This document shows positions 31,370 to 42,658 of a DNA stretch of 64,000 bases, one piece after another. Below the pieces are notes generated by a model. It had not been told where the DNA came from. It searched no databases and worked only from the letters and a program-made list of their open reading frames with translations. This stretch comes from Streptomyces cyaneus. GTDB lineage: Bacteria > Actinomycetota > Actinomycetes > Streptomycetales > Streptomycetaceae. The stretch spans positions 930,001 to 994,000 of the forward strand of contig NZ_ML138678.1 of assembly GCF_004028635.1 (NCBI RefSeq), given 5' to 3'. Each line of letters starts with the position of its first letter. The stretch's first letter is position 1. A program made the translations under genes and the position numbers.

Positions 31370-31435
31370 CCTGGGCCTGGGCCTGGGCCTGGGCCTGGCG
31401 CAACGGCACGGGCACCGCACCGGCACCGGCACCGG
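31370..31435. repeat. Hexanucleotide tandem repeat (CCTGGG) and GGCACC repeats
   Basis: About five tandem copies of CCTGGG at 31370-31398, followed by GGCACC-type repeats at about 31410-31435, lie in the 211-bp gap upstream of holA (31291-31501) that carries no gene I can recognise. Confidence 0.75.
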
Positions 31436-31501
31436 TAGCGGGCAGGACGAGCGGCGCCGCCCAGCGCTGCCCCTTCTATCTACAAGGCTGCAGCGATCGG
31501 C

Positions 31502-31747
31502 CTACGGCTCCTCCCGCCAGCCGTCCCACTCCCCCGCGAACTCGTCCAGCTCCCCCGGGTCCAGCCGCCCTTCCTCGTCCCGCAGCACCACCAACCACTG
31601 CGCATCCTCGGCATCGTCCTCCCCGGCCAGCGCATCCCGCACCAGCCGCGGCTCCTCATCGATCCCGAACCGCGCCCCGAGCGCCTCCGCGGCCTGCTCC
31701 GCCGCGTCACGATCGGGTAGCACCAGCACATGTCTCACATCGCTCAC
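31502..31747 (-). CDS. Small acidic protein of unknown function
   Basis: An 81-residue protein from GTG at 31747: MSDVRHVLVLPDRDAAEQAAEALGARF, then an acidic middle and QWLVVLRDEEGRLDPGELDEFAGEWDGW. The predicted order (strand, helix, strand, helix) suggests a small ferredoxin-like fold as in RraB-type inhibitors, but I cannot assign it. No clear ribosome site precedes the start. It stands between holA and the N-acetyltransferase gene on the same strand. Confidence 0.65.
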   Translation of the reverse strand: MSDVRHVLVLPDRDAAEQAAEALGARFGIDEEPRLVRDALAGEDDAEDAQWLVVLRDEEGRLDPGELDEFAGEWDGWREEP

Positions 31748-31875
31748 GGAGCAATTCTCAGACACCCTCGAGAGACGAACCTGTGCCGGGTCCCGGACGA
31801 GCCGCTCCGTGGCCCCGAGTGGCCCGAGTAGCCCCGCGGTAGCGCCGAGCGGCCTGGGTGGCCCCACTCCCCGAA

Positions 31876-32715
31876 TCAGCCGCCACGGTCGGGCTTGCGC
31901 ACCGTCGGCACCTGATCCAGCTCGATCCCGAACCGCTCCCGGTACGCCCGCAGCACCTCCTCGTCCGTGCCCAACTCCCGCTCCTCACGTGTCCCGTCGG
32001 CCGCCGTCGCCTTGAGCGCGCGCCCGCTGAGTGTGATCCGCCCTCCCTCCTCCGTCACCCGCGAGCACACCAGCGACTGCGTGAAGTGCGAGCTCGGCGA
32101 GGTGCTGTGCCACCACGCCCCGGCCACGAAGTCGCCGAGCACCCGTGGCCGCCGCTCCAGCCGGTACTCCGGTCTGCCGTCCATGACGACGTCCAGGTCC
32201 GCCGCCTCCGCCACGTCGTGCCCGCCACGTACCCCGGCCGCGTCCGGCCCGGCCTCGACGATCCGGAACACACCCGCCGGATCCACCTGCTCACCCCGCG
32301 CCTCGAACGCCAGCGGATAGTGACTGTGCGCCCCGAAACCGACGTCCGCCAGCCATGTGCCCCCGTCCACCGTCCGCACCTTCAGCGCCATGTGGTCGTA
32401 GGGAATCCCGAGCCGCCCCTCCTTCCCGTGGACCCGCGCCGCGAGCAGCGTCACATCGAAGCCCAGCGCGGTGAGCAACGCCCCGAACACCCCGTTCAGT
32501 TCGTAGCAGAACCCGCCCCGTCCAGCCCCCACCACCTTGTCCAGCAGCCGCTTCTCCTCCAGCACGAGCTCCTCGCCGAGGTGGATCGACAGGTTCTCGA
32601 AGGGCACGGTCTGCAGATGGCGCAGATGCAGCTCGCGCAGCACGTCCACGGTCGGCCACGCCGGGTGCTCGCCCCCCAGGCGGCGGAGATAAGCATCAAC
32701 CTCAACGGAATCCAT
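31876..32715 (-). CDS. Arylamine N-acetyltransferase
   Basis: A 279-residue NAT enzyme with an intact catalytic triad: C70 in RGGFCYELN, H108 in YDHMALKV and D124 in LADVGFG. It transfers acetyl groups from acetyl-CoA to arylamines or hydrazines. ATG at 32715 follows GAGGGC. The start is only 4 bp downstream of the comEC stop codon, so it is probably the last gene of the comEA-comEC transcript. Confidence 0.95.
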   Translation of the reverse strand: MDSVEVDAYLRRLGGEHPAWPTVDVLRELHLRHLQTVPFENLSIHLGEELVLEEKRLLDKVVGAGRGGFCYELNGVFGALLTALGFDVTLLAARVHGKEGRLGIPYDHMALKVRTVDGGTWLADVGFGAHSHYPLAFEARGEQVDPAGVFRIVEAGPDAAGVRGGHDVAEAADLDVVMDGRPEYRLERRPRVLGDFVAGAWWHSTSPSSHFTQSLVCSRVTEEGGRITLSGRALKATAADGTREERELGTDEEVLRAYRERFGIELDQVPTVRKPDRGG

Positions 32716-32719
32716 GCCC

Positions 32720-35572
32720 TCAGTCTCCCGCCACCCGCAGCTCCGCGCCCGTACCCGCGACCGCCAGCGCCCCGTCCTCGTCCGTCCGCAGCACCACAGC
32801 GCCCTGCGCCCGCAGCGCCGCGACAGTGCTGGGAGCCGGATGTCCGTAAGGGTTGTCCGCACCGCAGCTGATCAATGCCAGCCGCGGCGCCGCCCTGCGT
32901 ATGAGCTCCGGGTCCTGGTACGCCGAGCCGTGGTGAGCGACCTTGAGCACGTCCACCCCGCCCAGCAGCGCCCCCGCCGGTGACCTCAACAACGCCCGCT
33001 GGGCCGGGGGTTCCAGATCCCCGAGCAGCAGGAGCCGCAGCCCGGCCGAACGGACGAGCAGGGTGACACTGGCGTCGTTCGGCCCGTCCGGGGCCAGGGC
33101 GGGCTGTGCCGGCGGCCAGACGACCTGCCAGCTCAGCGCCCCGGTACGCCGCTCCTCCCCGGCGGCGGCCCGCGTCACGGGAATGCGCCGGGCGGCCGCC
33201 TCCCTGCGTACGAACTCCACCTGATCCACGGGCTCTTCGTGCCCCGTCGTCTCGATGGCACCCACCGCGCGCCCACGCAGCACGCCGGGCAGGCCCGCCA
33301 CATGATCGGCGTGGTAGTGGGTCAGCACGACGAGCGGGATCCTGGTGATGCCGAGCGTGCGCAGGCACCGGTCGACCAGCGTCGGGTCGGGTCCGGCGTC
33401 CACGACCACGCCCGTCCCCTCGCCCGCCGCGAGCACCGTCGCGTCGCCCTGCCCCACGTCGCACATCGCGAACCGCCACCCGGGCGGCGGCCACCCCGTG
33501 ACCACCCTGGTCAGCGGCGGTGGCTGCAGGACCACCAGCAGGAGCAGCGCGCCGCAGACACCGCACCACCAGGGGTGCCGCAGCAGTCGCCGGCCGATGA
33601 GCAGGGAGACCACCGTGGCGAGGGCGAGCAGCGCCGCACCGGTCCAACTGCCGGGCCAGTCCACGCCGGCCCCGGGCAGCGCGGCGCCCGTCCGGGCGAC
33701 GTCCGCGATCCACCCGGTCGGCCAACTCGCGCACCAGGCCAGCACCTTGGCCAACGGCATCGCCGCCGGTGCCGCCGCCAACGCCGCGAAGCCCAGCACC
33801 GTGGCCGGCGCGATCGCGAACTCCGCGAGCAGATTGCACGGCACCGCCACCAGGCTCACCCGAGCCGACAGCACCGCCACGACCGGCGCGCACAGCGCCT
33901 GCGCGGCAGCCGCGGCCGCCAGCGCCTCGGCCAACCGTGGCGGCACCCGGCGCCGCCGCAGCGCAGTGCTCCAGCGGGGCGCGAGGGTGAGCAGGGCGCC
34001 CGTGGCCAGCACGGAGAGCAGGAAGCCGTAACTGCGGGCCAGCCAAGGGTCGTACAGCACCAGCAGCAGTACGGCCGTCGCCAGCGCCGGGATCAGTGAT
34101 CTGCGCCGTCCGGTCGCCAGGGCCAGCAGCGCTACGGCCCCGCAGGCCGCGGCCCGCAACACGCTCGGGTCCGGTCGGCACACGACGACGAACGCGAGAG
34201 TGAGCGCTCCGCCGAGCAGCGCGGTCGTCCGCAGGGAGATGCCGAGGCGGGGCGCGAGCCCACGGCGCTCGACCCGCTGGGCCAGGCCTGGCGGGCCGAT
34301 GAGCAGGGCGAGGATGATCGTCAGGTTGCTGCCGGAGACGGCGAGCGTATGCGCGAGGTCGGTCTCCTTGAACGCCTCGTCCAGCTCCGGAGTGATCCGC
34401 GAGGTGTCACCCACCACCAGCCCCGGCAGCAGCGCCCGCGCGTCCGTCGGCAGCCCGTCGGTCGCCTCCCGCAGCCCGGCCCGCAACCGCCCCGCCAACC
34501 GCTGCGCCCCCGACGGCTCCCCCACCACCTCCGGCACCCCCGGATCCCGCACCCGCAGTACGGCAGCGATCCGGTCCCCGTCGGCCAGTGCGGGCGCCAG
34601 CGTCGCGGTCACCCGCAGCCGCGTGGAGGGAAGGAGCCCCAACCAGGGCGAACGTCGGTCATCAGCGGGCTGCGACGCCCCGCTGACGATCCCAGACCCA
34701 GGAGGCCTCGGCGCCCCGTCGGGGTGTCCAGACCCAGGGAGTCTCGGCGCCCCGTCGACGTCCCCAGCCCCAGACCCAGCCCCAGCCCCAGGGGACCTCG
34801 ACGCCCCATTCACGTCCCCCGCCCCAGAAGACCTCGACCTCGCGTCGACGATCATCAGCACCGGCGCCCGCGTCACCACCGCCGTGCCGTGCGCCTCCTC
34901 TACGCGCCGTACGTCCGCGTTGATCAGCACGGAGGTCGGCGCCATGTGATCCCCCTTGACCCGGGGCCGGGTGAGCCGGGGGTCGGAAGTGATCTCGACC
35001 TCGGCGGTCACGGTGGCGTACTCCCGCGCCAGCCCGGGCACCGGCCCACGCCGCAGATCGGCCCCGTGCAGCCCGGCGGAGACAGCGGCCGCGGCCACGC
35101 AGAGCAGGACAGCGGCGACGGAAATGCGCGGCCAAGCGACCGAGGTACGCGGCCAGGTGAGTCGCAGGGGCGTTGAACCCTGCCTACGCGGCCGAGTGAA
35201 GTGCCCCGGCACAGAGTCCCGTCCTGGCACGGAGTCCCGCGCGGGCACAGAGTCCTGCCCGAGCACGGAATCCACCCCAGACACGGAATCCACCCCAGGC
35301 CCCGCCGCCCGACCATGACCCACCCCACCGCCCCGCACCAGCAGCAGTACGCCCGCCGCGACCAGGCATACGACCGCCGCACCGCCCACCCACACCGTCG
35401 GGGCGTCCAGCATCAGCGCCGCCGTCGCCCAGGCGGCGAGCGCAGGTGGGACGAGTCGGAGGTCCGTCGGCCCTTCCTGTCGGGGGTGGGAGGCACCCAG
35501 CCGGTTTCCGGAGGCAGCGTGAACGGCGGCGCGGGAAGGCGCGAGGTCGGGTGCGCGGACGTCGTGCCTCAT
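32720..35572 (-). CDS. comEC: ComEC/Rec2-family DNA uptake channel protein
   Basis: A 950-residue membrane protein. After hydrophobic segments at the N terminus comes the DUF4131-like region, the competence channel domain with many helices (LAVSGSNLTIILALL, SYGFLLSVLATGALL), and a C-terminal metallo-beta-lactamase domain (VVLTHYHADHVAGLPGVL). The region at about residues 235-295 has an inserted, glycine/serine/proline-rich repeat (SRSPGAGAGSGAGDVDGAP), not usual for the family. The ATG overlaps the comEA stop by 4 bp (ATGA). Natural competence is not generally seen in Streptomyces, so the role may lie elsewhere. Confidence 0.93.
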   Translation of the reverse strand: MRHDVRAPDLAPSRAAVHAASGNRLGASHPRQEGPTDLRLVPPALAAWATAALMLDAPTVWVGGAAVVCLVAAGVLLLVRGGGVGHGRAAGPGVDSVSGVDSVLGQDSVPARDSVPGRDSVPGHFTRPRRQGSTPLRLTWPRTSVAWPRISVAAVLLCVAAAAVSAGLHGADLRRGPVPGLAREYATVTAEVEITSDPRLTRPRVKGDHMAPTSVLINADVRRVEEAHGTAVVTRAPVLMIVDARSRSSGAGDVNGASRSPGAGAGSGAGDVDGAPRLPGSGHPDGAPRPPGSGIVSGASQPADDRRSPWLGLLPSTRLRVTATLAPALADGDRIAAVLRVRDPGVPEVVGEPSGAQRLAGRLRAGLREATDGLPTDARALLPGLVVGDTSRITPELDEAFKETDLAHTLAVSGSNLTIILALLIGPPGLAQRVERRGLAPRLGISLRTTALLGGALTLAFVVVCRPDPSVLRAAACGAVALLALATGRRRSLIPALATAVLLLVLYDPWLARSYGFLLSVLATGALLTLAPRWSTALRRRRVPPRLAEALAAAAAAQALCAPVVAVLSARVSLVAVPCNLLAEFAIAPATVLGFAALAAAPAAMPLAKVLAWCASWPTGWIADVARTGAALPGAGVDWPGSWTGAALLALATVVSLLIGRRLLRHPWWCGVCGALLLLVVLQPPPLTRVVTGWPPPGWRFAMCDVGQGDATVLAAGEGTGVVVDAGPDPTLVDRCLRTLGITRIPLVVLTHYHADHVAGLPGVLRGRAVGAIETTGHEEPVDQVEFVRREAAARRIPVTRAAAGEERRTGALSWQVVWPPAQPALAPDGPNDASVTLLVRSAGLRLLLLGDLEPPAQRALLRSPAGALLGGVDVLKVAHHGSAYQDPELIRRAAPRLALISCGADNPYGHPAPSTVAALRAQGAVVLRTDEDGALAVAGTGAELRVAGD

Positions 35573-37002
35573 GGCTGCACGAGATTCCGCAGATCGGCGA
35601 AACGACGGTCGCCGATGCCATTGACCTCACGCAGCTCGTCCACCGAACGGAAGCCACCGTGCTGGGTGCGGTAGTCGATGATGTGCTGCGCCAGCACCGG
35701 ACCGACGCCCGGGAGGGTGTCGAGCTGGTCCACGGTGGCCGTGTTGAGGGAGACCGGCCCGGCAGGTGCGGCTCCCGCGACCGCCGCACCGCCCGAGCCC
35801 GTGCCCGCAGCTGCCCCGGGGGCGGCAATCGGCCCACCGACGATCACCTGCTCGCCGTCCACCAGGAACCGGGCCCGGTTGAGACCGTCGGTGTTCGTGC
35901 CGGGACGCACCCCACCGGCCACGCGCAGCGCGTCGGCGACCCGCGAGCCCGCCGGCAGGCGATGGATCCCCGGCTCACAGACCTTGCCACTGACGTCCAC
36001 GACAATCTCCGCCGCAGCCGTACCCACGGCACCCGGCGCATCGGTCGCCGACGCACCCGCGACGGCCTCCGCACCCGGCTCCCCTCCTCCGTACTGGGCC
36101 GCCGCCCGCACCACCTCGGGCGCCCGCACGGACTGCGTCCGACCGGCCCAGAAGTGCTGCACGGCGAACCCGGCGGCGAGAACGAGCACCACGGTGAGCG
36201 CGACCACGCCCCGCCGCTCCAGCCCACACCTCGCCTGCAACCACACCGGCATCCGCTCCCGCAAAGCCGGCCCGACCCGCGCCCGCCAGTCCCCAGCGCC
36301 CGCTTCACCAGCCCCGGCCCCGGCACTGGCGGTGGCATCGGCGATGCAGGCACTGGCACCCGCGCCGGCATCCGGCATGTCCGGGCCAACTGCCGTGTCA
36401 TCGCGCCGAACATCGGAGTCCAGCAGCGCACCGGAGCCCAGCTGCACATCAGCCCGCAGGACATCCGGACCGGTCGCCACATCGGCCCGCGGAACATCCG
36501 GACGCCTCGCCGCATCAACACGCGGCACACCCGAGCCCCCGGACCAGTCGCCGTACAGATCGTCCATGCCGACGCCCGCCCGAGCGCCCAGCGCGCCGCT
36601 CAGACCCGCTTCCGACTCCTCAGCCCCTGCACGCCAACCGGGCTCCTCCCAAGCGAGTCCACGCTGCTCACGCGGCTCACGCGGCTCACAGGGCTCATGC
36701 GGATCACGCAGCTCACGTGGACCACGAGGTCCCCGCCACGCAGGCTCCTCCCCCGCCCCTGAACCCGGGACATACTCCTCCCCCCTCAGCGGCGGCCCCG
36801 CTCCCGACTCCCGCCATTCCCCGGCCCGTTCAGCGAAAATCACCTCCGCCCTGCGCCGCAACTCCTCCGCCGACGCATGGCGCTGCCGTGCCCGCCCCCG
36901 GACATGCATGCGTCGTCGGGGGCGAGCGCGGCCGTCGGAGTGGGGGCCGCGGCCCGGGCCGCTGGTTGCCGTCGTGGTGCGTGTGCGTGATCGAAGTGCC
37001 AT
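35569..37002 (-). CDS. comEA: ComEA-family DNA-binding protein with long N-terminal extension
   Basis: About 477 residues. The C terminus holds the helix-hairpin-helix DNA-binding domain (SLNTATVDQLDTLPGVGPVLAQHIIDYR ... DLRNLVQP), preceded by an SLBB domain (VDVSGKVCEPGIHRLPAGSRVADAL) and one membrane segment (about residues 262-283). The N-terminal 260 residues are an unusual low-complexity region with repeats such as EPREPREQ and PDVPRADVATGPDVLRADV. Start is ATG at 37002; a GTG at 37020 behind a purine-rich stretch is an alternative. Coupled to comEC by a 4-bp overlap. Confidence 0.85.
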   Translation of the reverse strand: MALRSRTRTTTATSGPGRGPHSDGRARPRRRMHVRGRARQRHASAEELRRRAEVIFAERAGEWRESGAGPPLRGEEYVPGSGAGEEPAWRGPRGPRELRDPHEPCEPREPREQRGLAWEEPGWRAGAEESEAGLSGALGARAGVGMDDLYGDWSGGSGVPRVDAARRPDVPRADVATGPDVLRADVQLGSGALLDSDVRRDDTAVGPDMPDAGAGASACIADATASAGAGAGEAGAGDWRARVGPALRERMPVWLQARCGLERRGVVALTVVLVLAAGFAVQHFWAGRTQSVRAPEVVRAAAQYGGGEPGAEAVAGASATDAPGAVGTAAAEIVVDVSGKVCEPGIHRLPAGSRVADALRVAGGVRPGTNTDGLNRARFLVDGEQVIVGGPIAAPGAAAGTGSGGAAVAGAAPAGPVSLNTATVDQLDTLPGVGPVLAQHIIDYRTQHGGFRSVDELREVNGIGDRRFADLRNLVQP

Positions 37003-37163
37003 GCGACGAGGATCGGGCACCCGCCCCCACCCGCGATGATCTTGCTCAATTCCCGGGGATTACCGCCCAGTTGTGGATAACTCCGCCACCCACACGAGTG
37101 ACGCACCCACCCGAAGAGCCCGCCACCCCGGCCAATCCGCCCCCACCACGAACCGCCACCGTG

Positions 37164-37358
37164 GCCAGACCTTCACCACGCCGAATCGGCCACCGCGGCC
37201 GAAGCCTCACCGCGCCGAATCCGCCACCGCAGCCAAAGCCCTCACCACACCGAATCCGCCACCGTGAACGAGCCCTTCGCCGCGACCGACCCCTCCACCA
37301 CAGCCAGCCCCTTCACCGCGGCCAAACCCTTCACCACAGCCAAACCCTTCACCGCGGC
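37164..37358. repeat. Degenerate 18-bp tandem repeat between comEA and degV
   Basis: About eleven imperfect copies of an 18-mer close to CCAAACCCTTCACCGCGG fill the gap 37003-37348 and run over the degV stop codon. The last two full copies differ at three bases. No gene is seen in the gap. Confidence 0.75.
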
Positions 37359-38194
37359 GAAACCACAACCCCCAACAACCCAGGCCCCGTATGCGCCCCG
37401 ATAACCGCCCCGACCTCACTCACATGCAGCTCAGCCAACCCCGGCACCCGCGCCCGCAAACGATCCGCCAGCGCCGACGCCCGGTCGGGGGCGGTGAGAT
37501 GGTGCACCGCGATGTCGACCTGCGCGCTGCCCGCCCGCTCGGCCGCGATCTCCTCGAGGCGGGCGATCGCCTTGGACGCCGTCCGTACCTTCTCCAGCGG
37601 TCCGATCCGGCCGCCCTCCAGCTGCAGCAGCGGCTTCACCGCGAGCGCGGACCCCAACAACGCCTGCGCGGCGCCGATACGGCCACCGCGGCGCAGATAG
37701 TCGAGGGTGTCGACGTAGAAGTAGGCGGCCGTGCCCCCGGCCCGCTTCTCCGCGGCAGTGACGGCCTCGTCCACCGTGCCGCCGCTCTCCGCCGCCTCGG
37801 CCGCGGCGAGCGCGCAGAACCCGAGGGCCATGGCGATCATGCCGGTGTCCACGACCCGCACCGGCACCGGTGCCTCGCGCGCCGCGAGGACCGCCGCGTC
37901 GTAGGTGCCGGAGAGCTCGGCGGACAGGTGCAGGGAGACGATGCCGGTGGCGCCGGACTCGGCGACCTTGCGGTAGTGCTCGGCGAAGACCTCAGGGCTG
38001 GGACGCGAGGTGGTGACGGGGCGTCGCTTCTGCAACGCCTGGGCGAGGGAACGGGTCGAGATCTCGGTGCCCTCGTCCAGCGCCTGGCCGCCGACGACCA
38101 CGGTCAGGGGTACCGCGGTGATGCCGTGGCGCTCCATCGTCCGTGGCGGCAGGTAGGCCGTTGAATCGGTGACGATCGCGACATGGCGGGACAT
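37349..38194 (-). CDS. DegV-family fatty-acid-binding protein
   Basis: A 281-residue DegV protein: AIVTDSTAYLPP at the start and the ligand-pocket motif VSLHLSAELSGTYDAA are characteristic. DegV proteins bind fatty acids and in some bacteria act with fatty acid kinase (FakA/FakB); no FakA gene is visible here. ATG at 38194. The stop codon lies inside an 18-bp tandem repeat. Confidence 0.93.
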   Translation of the reverse strand: MSRHVAIVTDSTAYLPPRTMERHGITAVPLTVVVGGQALDEGTEISTRSLAQALQKRRPVTTSRPSPEVFAEHYRKVAESGATGIVSLHLSAELSGTYDAAVLAAREAPVPVRVVDTGMIAMALGFCALAAAEAAESGGTVDEAVTAAEKRAGGTAAYFYVDTLDYLRRGGRIGAAQALLGSALAVKPLLQLEGGRIGPLEKVRTASKAIARLEEIAAERAGSAQVDIAVHHLTAPDRASALADRLRARVPGLAELHVSEVGAVIGAHTGPGLLGVVVSPR

Positions 38195-38287
38195 GAGCTG
38201 GAGGTTACCTGGCGTAGCGCCCGGGCGGCAGTCCGACCCCGTCCACCTGGGAATGCCTTGACCGGATCAGCGCGTGCTCAGTCGTCC

Positions 38288-39031
38288 TCAAGTCGTGCTC
38301 TCGGGGCGGGGTTTCTTCTGCCAGGGGTACGTCGGGCGAGGGCCGGGCGGCGTGATGGCGGGCCGCGTAGGCTCCTCGGCCCGCTGCGGCTGAGGGCTGT
38401 CCGGCCACGTCTGTTCGGTCGTCGCGGCGGCCTCGGCGGCGGGGGCCTCCGGCCACGGGGGCGGCGGCGTCGACGACGAGGGCTCCGTCGTCTGCCAGTG
38501 CCGCAGGGCGCCGGTCTCCACGTCGATCTGCGCGCTGAGGCCGTCCAGGTCGTCGTCGGCGAAACGGTGGGCCCGGTCGCGGGCCGCCCAGCGCAGCGCG
38601 TCCGCGGACTGGACGATGCGCTCGGTGCGCTCGCGCAGGTCGGGCAGCCGCTCGGCGAGCGTGGCGCGGTCGGGCTCGGACTCCAGGCGCCGCAGTTCGG
38701 CGTCCAGTTCATGCCCGTGCGCGCTGAGGCGCCGGAAGAGGCCGAGGGACTCCTTGAGGGACTCGTCCTCGGCCGCGCCCGCGTGCAGCGCGTCCTGGGT
38801 GGCCCGCATGGAGGTGCGCAGCTTCAGCCGCAGCTGGGCGAGCTCGCCGGCCGGGCCGGGCTGGGCGAAGGACTTGGCCCGCAGGGTGTGGTCCTCGACG
38901 GTGCGCCGGGCGTGGGTGATGGTCTCGTCGACCCGTCGCTTGGCGGCGCCGACCACCTTCACGGTGGCATACGCGCCGAGCACGACGAAGAGCACGAAGA
39001 GCAGGGCGAAAACTGCGATCACTGCTTCCAC
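38288..39031 (-). CDS. Single-pass membrane protein with long coiled-coil tail
   Basis: A 247-residue protein: one membrane segment right at the N terminus (VIAVFALLFVLFVVLGAYATVKVV), then a highly charged helical region of about 150 residues (coiled coil likely; LKESLGLFRRLSAHGHELDAELRRLE), and a proline-rich tail (PPPPWPEAPAAEAA, PRPTYPWQKKPRP). GTG at 39031 follows GAGGAG. The layout is like apical or divisome-associated scaffold proteins but I do not recognise the family. It lies between degV and leuS. Confidence 0.72.
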   Translation of the reverse strand: MEAVIAVFALLFVLFVVLGAYATVKVVGAAKRRVDETITHARRTVEDHTLRAKSFAQPGPAGELAQLRLKLRTSMRATQDALHAGAAEDESLKESLGLFRRLSAHGHELDAELRRLESEPDRATLAERLPDLRERTERIVQSADALRWAARDRAHRFADDDLDGLSAQIDVETGALRHWQTTEPSSSTPPPPWPEAPAAEAAATTEQTWPDSPQPQRAEEPTRPAITPPGPRPTYPWQKKPRPESTT

Positions 39032-39187
39032 GAGCTCCTCCTCAGACCGGCCGCGACACACACCGCGTCACTCTTCAACGGTAAACGCAGCAGGCAGGCC
39101 CGGAGTTCCAGCAGAACCCCGAACCTGCCCGTAGAGGATCACCCCGAGCCGATCACCATGCTCACGGCAGCACCTGAGCCGTCGCCC

Positions 39188-39259
39188 GAGCTCACGGCAA
39201 TCACCGAGCTCACGGCGATCACCGAGCTCACGGCGATCACCGACTTCACGGCGATCACC
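39188..39259. repeat. Four-copy 18-bp tandem repeat (GAGCTCACGGCGATCACC)
   Basis: Units at 39188, 39206, 39224 and 39242 are identical except for two or three bases, with degenerate copies either side. They sit in the 263-bp gap (39032-39294) downstream of leuS where no gene is seen. Confidence 0.88.
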
Positions 39260-39294
39260 GAGCCCACGTCCGAACCGGCCCAACCGCCCAAGGG

Positions 39295-42189
<2,895 letters not shown>

Positions 42190-42242
42190 GATCCTCAAAG
42201 CTCCATCGATCGTCTCTGCCAGCGGCTGCGGTTCTCCGGAAA

Positions 42243-42269
42243 CGAAAAATCCCCTCGCACAGGAGGGGA
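42243..42269 (-). terminator. leuS attenuator terminator (TCCCCTC / GAGGGGA + U-tract)
   Basis: On the reverse strand the RNA reads UCCCCUC-CUGUGC-GAGGGGA-UUUUUCGUUU, a 7-bp stem, 6-nt loop and a U-run, between the leader peptide and the leuS start. It is an intrinsic terminator in a leader, which is how attenuation works. Confidence 0.8.
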
Positions 42270-42282
42270 CGCCGCGCCGATT

Positions 42283-42310
42283 CCGACCATCCGATTCGCC
42301 CGGTGGTCGG
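42283..42310 (-). promoter_or_regulatory. Leader hairpin (CCGACCA / TGGTCGG) between the leader peptide and attenuator
   Basis: The two arms, 42304-42310 and 42283-42289, form a 7-bp stem that starts 7 bases after the leader-peptide stop codon. It is placed where a pause hairpin or antiterminator-competing stem is expected. Confidence 0.6.
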
Positions 42311-42316
42311 GACTGA

Positions 42317-42355
42317 TCAGCGCGGCCCGCTAAGCAGAAGGCGTACGGCACGCAT
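42317..42355 (-). CDS. leuS leader peptide (12 residues, three consecutive leucines)
   Basis: The reverse strand carries a 12-codon frame, [12 protein letters not shown], ended by TGA. Three successive leucine codons are CTT-CTG-CTT; CTT is rare in Streptomyces, which would make the ribosome sensitive to leucyl-tRNA supply. There is no ribosome site upstream, but a TACCCT (-10 type, 42362-42367) ends 6 bases before the ATG, which fits a leaderless transcript beginning at the A of the ATG. Followed by the two hairpins described separately. The gene is inferred from this arrangement. Confidence 0.6.
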   Translation of the reverse strand: MRAVRLLLSGPR

Positions 42356-42361
42356 GGCGTC

Positions 42362-42367
42362 AGGGTA
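42362..42367 (-). promoter_or_regulatory. -10 box (TACCCT) for leaderless leuS leader transcript
   Basis: TACCCT on the reverse strand matches the TAnnnT pattern and ends 6 bases before the leader-peptide ATG. No convincing -35 box was found 16-18 bp upstream. Confidence 0.4.
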
Positions 42368-42506
42368 CCGCAGCGCCGGAGCGCGTCGCGACGGACTTCC
42401 GGTGGGGGTCGCCACAGGCTCAGACAGGGGGCGCGCGTGAACAACGGCGCCCCCGGTTCCGTACCTGAGAGTTGTGAAGACCTCGAAAAGCTGAGCAACG
42501 TTCAAT

Positions 42507-42523
42507 TGTTACCTGGCGTAACA
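42507..42523. promoter_or_regulatory. Palindrome TGTTAC-CTGGC-GTAACA
   Basis: A perfect 6-bp inverted repeat with a 5-bp spacer in the AT-rich intergenic region between the leuS leader and the redox operon. It could be an operator for the operon starting at 42659. Confidence 0.45.
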
Positions 42524-42658
42524 GTCGCTATGGGACATCGCCAGTCCCTCGCAGCCCGTAGATAACAACGCAATAACTCAAACGCCGTACCCCCCGGTAT
42601 GGAGCCACTTAGAGTGCGGCAGCGGGACCGCCTTCCCGAACCGCTCGGAGTTGCCCCC

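Noticed and set aside
37164..37358. Possible CRISPR array in 18-bp repeats
   Set aside because: Units abut with no spacers and are degenerate; no cas genes.
42361..42372. GGGTACCGCAG resembling the T-box core (GGGUACCGC) near leuS
   Set aside because: It lies on the forward strand and faces away from leuS; the forward-strand gene downstream is not a synthetase. On the leuS strand the leader peptide and terminator fit better.
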